This document shows, in pieces, positions 18,329 through 26,800 of a DNA stretch of 64,000 nucleotides. Position 1 is the stretch's first letter. Each line of letters starts with the position of its first letter. Source of the stretch: Porphyridium purpureum (taxonomy: Eukaryota > Rhodophyta > Bangiophyceae > Porphyridiales > Porphyridiaceae); assembly GCA_008690995.1 (NCBI GenBank), contig VRMN01000009.1, forward strand, positions 62,001 through 126,000, in the 5' to 3' direction. The notes beneath the pieces were generated by a model. The model was not told where the DNA came from. It searched no databases and saw only the letters and a list, made by a program, of their open reading frames with translations. Position numbers and translations under genes: made by a program.

Positions 18329-20044
18329 ATGCCTACCTGCCTTGGGTCGCACGGGTACTTCTTTCTCGCACGTGCCCTGCTAGCGCTGCACATCATGACT
18401 TGGTCCGCACGTGCATACGAACAACTTGAACCGGGTACGCCAACGATGATGGCTCAGGTATACTCGCGTTCACAAACAACTGGACTGGCACAGACTGGAC
18501 CAGCAGTGCTCAATGAAATAGAATTCACTATGGAGCCGCCGAGGGAGCTCTTTTGCCTGGTCCTGCCTCAGCAAGCGCGACACAATGACTGCAGCACGAC
18601 GACTGACATGCGGGAATGCTTACTGCAAAATTACGACCAGAATGTGCCCCCGGGCCGGTGGCTATTTAACGTGACAAATGCTATGACCCCCAACGCAACG
18701 CGACAGGAGTTCGTGCGCGTGTCTGCGCACCTTGAGTTTCGCGCCGTGTATGGTATCGATTCGAAGCGCGAAGAACTCGCGGCCAATTACGACCTACTCC
18801 TAGGCTGGCAAGACTGCCGGTTGTCGTTTCGTACGGGCCGTATATTCAGGGACCGCGTGCTGTGGTTCAAGCCGAGCTCGCTTTGGATTCCTGACGTGCT
18901 CTTGGTAAACGCGCGCCGCGATTCGCAGGACCTGAGCCTTTCGGATTGGGTTCAGGAAGATTTGGGGCCAGCCATGGTGACATCAGACGGTGCTGTGCTT
19001 ATTCGTGTCAAGAACTTGCGCAGCCGCTTTGCCTGCCGCTTTAATTTGCGCAGGTTCCCGTTTGACGCTCAAAGAAGTTGCGGCCTGCATCTGAGGCTGC
19101 TGCACTCGACGCTGCGCGACGTACAGATTCAGAGCTTTCTGAACGAGGCCGACAAGGCTCATGAAGTGCTCCAGCCAGAGGGATGGGCGCTGACCAATTT
19201 TACAAGCACGTTTAGCGTGGATACGGAACGCTTCTTGCTGAGTCCAAACTCAGATGGCAAACAGGAGGAGCTGGTTCTCGAGTACGCGAGCATGCACGCG
19301 ACGTTCAGTATGGCACGGAACTGGTACGAGTACGTGCTGCATGTCATGTTTCCATGCGTGGTCTTGTGGACGGTGTCGTACTTTGGGTTTTTCATCAACC
19401 CAAGCAGTGCGCCCGCCCGCGCCACCATCGCTGTGGTGCCCATTCTCGCGCTCATCAACTTGAGCAACGGAGTCATCAAGTCACTACCCGGTATCAAGTA
19501 CGCGACATTGCTTTCCGAGTATTTGATGTCCACGACGGGGTTATCGATGCTGCATTTTCTGGCGTACTGCGTGGGCCGCTTTTTTGCTGAGCGCAATCAA
19601 GCTGCATCAGTTTCGGTGAACCCGTCGGGAAGCACAGAGACAGTGGTTATGCAAAACAACGACAGGATGCTGTCGTCCGTATCTACTGTGTCCGACGAAC
19701 CCCGCGAGGGCGACTCGGCGAGCAGCCCTGTCCATATGCCGTGTGCACGGGAAAGGAAGAATCTGGATAGGTACCAGCATACCGATGACACAGCTGTCAC
19801 TCACGACCCCTGGGACACCACCCACGAGGAAGCTCACCATGAAGACGAGCAGAGCAAGACCATTCTACGTTTCGGCGCCGGCTTCTGCAACTGCTTGTCA
19901 TCGCTCTCGCGGCGCACGTCGCAAGCCGCACTGAGCGCTCGATCTGTTTTAAAATGGCTTTGCCTCGACGAGACTATGCGCGTGCTCGCCCCCATCGGGT
20001 TCTTCGTGCTGAATGTGTACGTGGTGATTCGCGCCGTCGCGTGA
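18329..20044 (+). CDS. Pentameric (Cys-loop) ligand-gated ion channel subunit
   Basis: 571 residues with all parts of the family. A signal peptide (about 1-29, ending WSARA) precedes an extracellular ligand-binding domain carrying WIPDV (186-190) and the Cys loop C236...FPFDAQRSC251. The loop is one residue longer than the usual 13. Four membrane helices follow: M1 with its conserved Pro (VMFPCVVLWTVSYFGFFI, 339-356), M2 (APARATIAVVPILALINL), M3 (YLMSTTGLSMLHFLAYCVG), a 130-residue cytoplasmic loop, and M4 at the very C-terminus. The segment before M2, PAR, matches anion-selective glycine/GABA receptors rather than the Glu-bearing cation type. Ligand unknown. Such channels are absent from land plants and rare in algae, so the gene is notable. 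Confidence 0.92.
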   Translation: MPTCLGSHGYFFLARALLALHIMTWSARAYEQLEPGTPTMMAQVYSRSQTTGLAQTGPAVLNEIEFTMEPPRELFCLVLPQQARHNDCSTTTDMRECLLQNYDQNVPPGRWLFNVTNAMTPNATRQEFVRVSAHLEFRAVYGIDSKREELAANYDLLLGWQDCRLSFRTGRIFRDRVLWFKPSSLWIPDVLLVNARRDSQDLSLSDWVQEDLGPAMVTSDGAVLIRVKNLRSRFACRFNLRRFPFDAQRSCGLHLRLLHSTLRDVQIQSFLNEADKAHEVLQPEGWALTNFTSTFSVDTERFLLSPNSDGKQEELVLEYASMHATFSMARNWYEYVLHVMFPCVVLWTVSYFGFFINPSSAPARATIAVVPILALINLSNGVIKSLPGIKYATLLSEYLMSTTGLSMLHFLAYCVGRFFAERNQAASVSVNPSGSTETVVMQNNDRMLSSVSTVSDEPREGDSASSPVHMPCARERKNLDRYQHTDDTAVTHDPWDTTHEEAHHEDEQSKTILRFGAGFCNCLSSLSRRTSQAALSARSVLKWLCLDETMRVLAPIGFFVLNVYVVIRAVA

Positions 20045-20148
20045 TGTGTGCTGGCGTGCTGGTGCCCTCGAGTCGCAGAAGAGTGGGGAAATTGAGCTGT
20101 GGAACGCCGAAGAAATCATCATAATTAAATCAAAACGATTCTGGTCAC

Positions 20149-22959
20149 CTAGCAGTAGAACATGCGTTGCTTGAGGTTGAAATGAACGTCCGGGAAGGGA
20201 ATGCCTCCCGAACCGCCGCTAGCAGCACCAGAGCGCGACGGATCTGAGGAAGAGTCCGTGTCATCCGATACATACGCGCGTCCGCGGAAGGCGAGATGGT
20301 GCGCGTAGTAAACGGGAGTCGGGATCGAAACCGATCGAGTGCAGCGAGAGTAGCTGTAGCACAGCCGATACGCAAGATTCTGCATCTGGTCCGGCGTGAA
20401 TCCCATGTCATCGTAAAGGACTGTGTACCTCGCTGGCTTGCTAGTGCCTTGCAAAGCCATTGAGGACGCGAGATAAAACTCAAAGAGAGCAGGATTTGTG
20501 ATCCCCGTATCTACCACTGTCCCCGGGCGTACGTTTGAGTTTCTGTCGACTTCTCTGCTGTCCTCTGCAAACAGGCGGAAGCGGTGACGCTTTGTCACGA
20601 CCACGTAGGTAATGCGAGGCGCATACCCTTCTTTCATGGCCTGGCAACCCCTGCGTAAATTCTGCAGTTCCGAACCGACCACATCGTTGTACTGTCCTTC
20701 CGACAGGCCGTCGCGGAACAGCACAATCGCTTCGGGAAGCATCGAATTCATGTTCTGGAACATCATCAGGAGGCGCTGAATCATTGAACCAATCTCAGAA
20801 ATTTTCTCCTGCCTGGCCTCCCCTTGCGGATGCGGCCGCAGCTCGCCCACGTACCGCGTCATCTTCCGGTCTATCGTACCGACCAATGCAGAAATGCTTG
20901 TGGCGGTTTCCCTTCGATCGCCGGCTGCCGGGTGCGTCACGTCAGCTCCGCAAATCATGAACGGGCGGTTCTCAAAATCGTTCGCGAGGCTGCCGCTCGG
21001 CGGCTTGACCGCGTGGTTCTTCCCTCTCAGCCCAATTTTGACGTTGAGCTTGAGGACAATGTTGGCGCACGTTTGTGCCTTGGGTTGGTCGACCGTCCTC
21101 TTGCGCAGCACTTGCGTGACGACGCCCAGCTGCGTATCGCCATCCAGCTTCACGCGGTTGTAAACTTCCGCGGTTCCGCTCAGAGAAATCACAAAGATGC
21201 ACGAGCAGCTTCCCTTGGCCTGGAACACCATCTGGAACACTTGCCTCATTCCGCCAGTGATGTTCCTCTCCGGCACGTGTAGAACAAGAGCTGGGTCGAG
21301 CGGGCTTAGGGCAAAGGCACTATTCTGCGCAGTTTGGACCATCAAGCGGAAGAAATCCATCACCCTGTACATCGGCATTTCGCGATCTGAGCCGCCAACG
21401 ACCACTCCATAATGCTGGAAGGGCTCCTCCTGCGTCGCACCGGACTCCAACAGTCGCGAGTTGGCAATGTTCCACGCACCATCGCGCGGCCGCATCGTTG
21501 CGTTGTTCGCATACATGACGTCCGGTACGTCCAGCAGACGCGCTCTTGGTATGCGCAGTGGACCCCTATCGCACTCGAACAATCCCCCCAGGTTTGGATC
21601 TTCTGACAGGTTCAGATCTCGCATGATATCATTCAATGCGCGCATGCGGTCACGCGGCTTCACCGCAGCGACCCTAATCAAGTCCGCTGTTTGCCTGGGT
21701 GTGATCTTTCCGGGTCGGCGCTGCGCACCAGGTCCAAAAGTCGCAAGCTCCATGGGGATATGCAGCACGCGCGAACCGCGCTTGACCTCAAGACACGGAA
21801 AGTCTGCAAATTTGATCACAATGCCGTAAGCTGTCCTCAAGTACTCCGCGACGCTTGGATTGGCTTCCGGCTGGCCGTCACGCGATGTCTGGCGAAAGGT
21901 AATGACGTTGGCTCCTCGCGGAACCACCGAGTCGCATGTGTACTGGACGCGCCTGCCACCGTGCTCTGTGAAAAACTTGAGCCTGCTCATCTCCTTTGAC
22001 AGGACACGCACTTGTTCCGCGCCGACTGTGGTCGACTCGTTGATGTTACGCATGCCCAGAAGCTCTGCGGCGAAACTAAGGGCGGGCATCTGATTGAGAA
22101 AAGGCGTGAACGCCAGATCGACGTTCATGATGATTCCGTCCGTGCCCGGACGGATGCTCTGGAACCACCCTCGCCATACGTGGAATCCACCGTGCAGCCT
22201 GCCGACATTTGCCGAGTTTGGGTTGAAGAAGTTGCGCCCGGCCATCGTCATCGTGGATGTGGGCGTCTGGCGCGCGATCTGGTCCAGGCACATGAGCACG
22301 TCCGTCGGGATCGGTGCTCGACTGTTCTGAAACCAATCCATGAGATCTTTCAAGCTGCGTACCGCAGTCAGTTTCAACTTGACGCGAAACCGCTCTGTGC
22401 TATCCGGCTGCCCATCCCTGGTCATGACGACGTCCAGCTCGGCCGCGTCGTCCGGGTCACCGGGCAGCATCAATCCCTTGCTCGTGACCAAGATTTTCTG
22501 CGCGTCATACGCCGCCAGCGTGCCTCCGCTATCCCGATGAAACACGGCTGGATGCTGGTTCTGCAATTCAGTGATAATCCTGCGGTTGATCCCTTGGTTC
22601 TTGCGCTCGAGGTCCATGCGCGGCGCGCTGTCCCTATCTGCGGCGACAATCTCCACATCGTACTGCACCAAATCGACGTCCACATTGCGCGGTGTCAGCT
22701 TGTACGCATTTGCATACACCGTGTGCAGCGGCGTGCCCGCGGCGCCAATGCCTTGATTCGGCGCGTCGAGGCGGTGCAGCAGCGTCGCCATCCCGGCCAC
22801 CTCACGCACGCGCCGCGCGCCGCGTCCTCCCCCGTTCCCGACGCGCAGGCGTTGGCCGCAGACACGAGCGCACCAGACGCCGACCCTAGTCCCTTCCTCA
22901 ACCGCCTTTGCTCTCCCTTCTCTTCCCCACGTTCCCCCTCTTCCATCCGTCCCGTTCAA
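20149..22959 (-). CDS. AGO: Argonaute (AGO clade), slicer-competent by residues
   Basis: 936 residues from the first Met. Met57 (22791, MATLLHRLDAPNQ) is an equally good start, because the residues before it are purine-rich leader-like sequence. The order is N domain (VYANAYKL), linker, PAZ, MID and PIWI. The PIWI catalytic tetrad is complete: Asp673 in CGADVTHP, Glu718 in RQEKISE, Asp750 in LFRDGLSEGQ and His887 in YAHHLAFRGR. The C-terminus ends MFYC, like the usual MYFA/C. It should bind small RNAs and cut complementary transcripts in RNA interference. A Ty1/copia element lies 370 bp upstream of the first Met, within plausible promoter range. Confidence 0.96.
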   Translation of the reverse strand: MNGTDGRGGTWGREGRAKAVEEGTRVGVWCARVCGQRLRVGNGGGRGARRVREVAGMATLLHRLDAPNQGIGAAGTPLHTVYANAYKLTPRNVDVDLVQYDVEIVAADRDSAPRMDLERKNQGINRRIITELQNQHPAVFHRDSGGTLAAYDAQKILVTSKGLMLPGDPDDAAELDVVMTRDGQPDSTERFRVKLKLTAVRSLKDLMDWFQNSRAPIPTDVLMCLDQIARQTPTSTMTMAGRNFFNPNSANVGRLHGGFHVWRGWFQSIRPGTDGIIMNVDLAFTPFLNQMPALSFAAELLGMRNINESTTVGAEQVRVLSKEMSRLKFFTEHGGRRVQYTCDSVVPRGANVITFRQTSRDGQPEANPSVAEYLRTAYGIVIKFADFPCLEVKRGSRVLHIPMELATFGPGAQRRPGKITPRQTADLIRVAAVKPRDRMRALNDIMRDLNLSEDPNLGGLFECDRGPLRIPRARLLDVPDVMYANNATMRPRDGAWNIANSRLLESGATQEEPFQHYGVVVGGSDREMPMYRVMDFFRLMVQTAQNSAFALSPLDPALVLHVPERNITGGMRQVFQMVFQAKGSCSCIFVISLSGTAEVYNRVKLDGDTQLGVVTQVLRKRTVDQPKAQTCANIVLKLNVKIGLRGKNHAVKPPSGSLANDFENRPFMICGADVTHPAAGDRRETATSISALVGTIDRKMTRYVGELRPHPQGEARQEKISEIGSMIQRLLMMFQNMNSMLPEAIVLFRDGLSEGQYNDVVGSELQNLRRGCQAMKEGYAPRITYVVVTKRHRFRLFAEDSREVDRNSNVRPGTVVDTGITNPALFEFYLASSMALQGTSKPARYTVLYDDMGFTPDQMQNLAYRLCYSYSRCTRSVSIPTPVYYAHHLAFRGRAYVSDDTDSSSDPSRSGAASGGSGGIPFPDVHFNLKQRMFYC

Positions 22960-23323
22960 CCCCCCAACCCAAACTTCTCTTATTATCCCATCCTTCCCAT
23001 AACCTCCTGACCCTTTTCCTACCTAAACAGCCTTTCTTTACTTGTGTACTTGTGTTCTTCTTGCTGCTGCAGCGTTTCCTATGAACCGCCTTGGCGTCTA
23101 CTCCAACCTAGAACAATTAGGGTCGCGACTAGGCTTTCCCAAATCACCTATCAACGCCGTGTAATTTACTATGAACTCGTCCCCCCGCCCCCCCCCTTCC
23201 ACTTTGACGCTCCTCGATCCCTGTACACTTCGAGCTGCTGCTATAAATCCGCCCTCATTTACTCAGCCAGCTGCGCATGCGGGGTTTTTCCATCATGCGT
23301 GGGGGGTGTACACGTACATGTAC
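22960..23323. other. Argonaute upstream region
   Basis: Pyrimidine-rich on the + strand (purine-rich on the gene's strand) for the first ~70 bp, then mixed sequence with several GTAC words (about 23046, 23222 and 23308-23322). No gene is seen. It ends at the Copia insertion point. Confidence 0.5.
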
Positions 23324-23328
23324 CTCCA

Positions 23329-23626
23329 CGTGGAATATAGTCATCCCTCTCTGCCTGCCTGATGACGTGATGTGGAGTCATCAAATACTTAATGATGACA
23401 ACTCTCCGTTGGTTGGTGACCGTAATGGTTAACCACAGTAGTATATCATTAGAGTGTGAGAGACGGCCGACGAGTCGGCGCTCTGTCTCCTTTTGAGGTA
23501 AGAGCTAGGTTGTGTTAAGGAGTAAAGTCGTCTTGTTGTGGACCTCTTGCTTCAGCTAGACACCAGTAGTTTACTATTGGTACACGTTTGGTATACGCGT
23601 GCTTCACGAAGACGCTATCATCAAAG
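23329..23626 (+). repeat. 5' LTR of the Copia element
   Basis: 298 bp, identical by eye to 28966-29263. It begins CGTGGAATATAG and ends ATCATCAAAG. It should carry the element's promoter and polyadenylation signals, but no element is marked with certainty. Confidence 0.95.
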
Positions 23627-23642
23627 GGTTATGAGCCCAGCC
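23627..23642 (+). promoter_or_regulatory. Primer-binding site, probably for the 5' half of initiator tRNA-Met
   Basis: GGTTATGAGCCCAGCC, whose reverse complement GGCTGGGCTCATAACC matches the conserved anticodon stem and loop (CAT anticodon) of eukaryotic initiator tRNA. Priming from an internally cut tRNA-Met is established for Copia elements; the assignment here is from complementarity only. Confidence 0.75.
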
Positions 23643-23870
23643 TTTGCGCTGTGGTGTTTCCCTCATCTTTCTTCTTCTTGCTTGCTTGACTAACCACCTA
23701 TTGTGGTTGTGTTTCTATCATTCGGTCATTCCCCAACTTTACCCTCGATCACGCTTTGGAAAAGCGACTGTGGCAGCGCGACAGCCAAGACGCTGATCGG
23801 CGCCGCGAACATCGAGAAGGAAAAAAAGAGGCGCTCGAAGCGCAACTGGTGAGCGCGAGGCGCCCAGTGT

Positions 23871-26800
23871 TTGGTCATGGAATATGACATGGATAGGGCT
23901 GCGGGTGCTAGTACCCCAGCAACACCGTCGCCGGCACGCGGTGGTGCAAACGCCTCGGCAACCCGCCTTGGCGCGGCAGCAAGTGCGCGGCGCGAGTCCG
24001 CGCGCGAGGAAACGAAACGAGAGATGGCGGCGATGCTTAATGCGGCATACGCCCAAATGCATCGCCAACTCTCGGAGGAATTCGGCGCCAAGATGGCGAC
24101 CGAACTGAATACCCGGACGGCGATTGTTCAGAGTGAGCTCGCCGAGCTGCGGAGCGAGAACGTTCGTCTGAGGGCGCTTCGCGATGGATCCGGTGGAAGT
24201 GGCGCTTTGCCGAGCTGCATGCGCCCTGCGGCCATGCTGTACTATGGCGGCGAGCGATCCACTGCGGCCATTATGACCTGGACGGCAGCAGCGCGTTCGC
24301 GGGTGTACAACCCGGCGCGCTCGGATTGGCGGTCGCAGGGCCGTCTTTGGACGGAAACCGAGGAAGAGGAAGCAGTGTCGACGCTTTCGACTCACCTCTT
24401 CGGATTGGCGCAACTCTGGTACCAGGCATTACAACCTGATCAGAGACCCACCTCGGTAGAAGAGTTTCTGCTCGCGCTTCAGCGGCGCTTCGAGCCAAAA
24501 GAAACAGAAAATGACGTGCGGGATGAACTGCAAAAGATGAAGCAGGGTGCAATGAGTGTCCAAGATTTTGAAGCTGCATTTAGTGAAGTTTGTCTGCGTA
24601 TACCAAATTTGGTAGACAAAGATAAACTTCACTATTTTACAGAATCTCTTGACACTTCTATTGCCACTCACGTAGCGCTTCACTTCCCTCCCACCTATGA
24701 CGACGCTTTGCGTTTGGCTTTAGTTGCCGACAAAGTCATATTTAAGCGTGGTCGAGACCAGCAGCCCATCACAGCACGCACGTACCCGTCAGCCATGCAG
24801 CCTGCATACCACCCCCAGATGAACTATAACCAGCATGGTCCGGTGCCAATGGACTTGGGCACCGCCAGCGGCAGCCGCGCACGGGTGCACGAACGAGGAT
24901 ACAACGACTTCCAGCGGGATCGCTCGAACGAGTATCAACAGCAACAGCATGACCAATGGTCACCAGCTGGACCGCACCGGAACCTGCGTGCGAATCATGC
25001 AGAGCAGTACGCGCAGAGCCGCGCGGACGGACGAGACGGCGGCTGGCGAGAGCCGAGCACGCACGGTTGGAACCGTGGTGGCGGCCAGAACGACGCGCGT
25101 GGGCGCGGACAGAAGCGTGGCGCACCGCAACGAGGCGGTGCCAGTAGACCACGACCGCGACAGACGCCGAAGTCGCAACAAGATGGCAAGAAGAGTAATC
25201 AGCGTGGGCGCTATTACTGCCATCGGTGCTCCGTGTGGGGGCCAGCGACGCACAACTGTGCAGATAGGCGCGATGATCGCGATGCCAATCTCGGCGGAGC
25301 CGAGTTGATGACCGCCAGTGCGGGCAAAGGGTTGCTCAAGGTGAATGCTTGGGTGAACGGCCGGGCGATGAAAGCAGTCATCGATACCGGCGCAACGCAC
25401 ACCTTTCTGAGCGAGAGCGCATGCGCGATGGTGCGAGTGCGCACAAATAGCACCGCGAATGCCTTGACCATTCGATTGGCAGACGGCACGCAGTGCATGT
25501 CTCGCGGGCGCGCGACAGTGAATCTGGCGGTGCTGGATTCAGCAGAGAAGCAGCAGGACGTGGTCGTGTACAATGGCCACAATGACCTCGTGATCGGTCT
25601 CGATTGGCTTCGAACCAACCGCTTCGAAATGACCATCGGCGGTCACAGTCTTGGCACAGCCGAGGCTGAGCATGTAGAGCAGGACCATTGCGTTCTGCAC
25701 ATGCCGTCGCGCGACACGTGCGGAATATGCAGCGCGGCAAAGCTGCGGCGCGCGCGTGCTGTGAGGCGAGACGACTCGGTTGGCAAAGAGCGCGGACGAG
25801 CGCGCGAGTTCAACGACGTGGTGTCGATTGACATTGTGGATCCCGGACTGGCAGCCGTGGAGGGCAGCAGGTGGCTGCTCACTCACCTCGACGAAGCCAC
25901 TGGGTGGTTCTCAGCAATTGGGCTGGCGGACAAGTCCGCCGCTGAGTGCATTCGCGGGTTGACGGAGCTGCAGCGCGGACGTGGTGATTGGCCACGAGTG
26001 TTGCGGTGTGACGAGGGCCGCGAGTTCATGGGCGAATTCGACGGATTCATCGCGGAAAAGGGCGTGAAGAAAGTCACTGGTGTACCGTACCGGGCGAACA
26101 CGCACGCGACGCATGAACGCAAGCACGCAGACTTGAACGGAGCAGTGCGAGCACTGCTGATGCAGTCTGGTTTGCCGACCGCGTGGTATCCGTTCGCCGC
26201 CGCCTACTTTTGCCTGGCCAGAAACCTCGCCTGGCGCGGCGCAAAGCAGGAGCAGACCAGCTTCGAGCAACGGCTCGGTCTGACATGGCACAAGCCCATC
26301 CCTGCATTCGGGAGCGGCATTCTCATATACGATGAGAGCCGCGGCAAATTTGAGCCGAAAGGCTTGCCTGCAATCGTCGTTGGGTTCACGGCACCGAGGC
26401 CGAATGACCCGCGGCAGCCCATAAACCTGCTCGCCCTGCCTATTGCCGACTTGCGGCCATCTGCGATCAGGAAGGTCGGCGAATGGAAGCCACTTCCCGA
26501 CAAGTGGCCATTGCGACGTTTGGCACTGCGGCCTCCGGATGAGGCCATTGCGACGGGTGATCAATGGTCGCGAGCACGCGACAATGCACCGGACCGTGCA
26601 TTCTGCACACAGTGCAAGAAAATAGTCGGTGGGAGCACCGAATGCGAGAAATGCATTTTGGGTCCGGCGCCCAGCCGACGTCACACTGGTGACGGCACAT
26701 GCAGGCAAATGCACTGCCAGTGCAACCGAGACGAGCACGGAAAGCTCGCGTCGCGAGCACAGTATCGGCGCATTGAGCTGCCGTGGAGTCCGGCCGAGGA

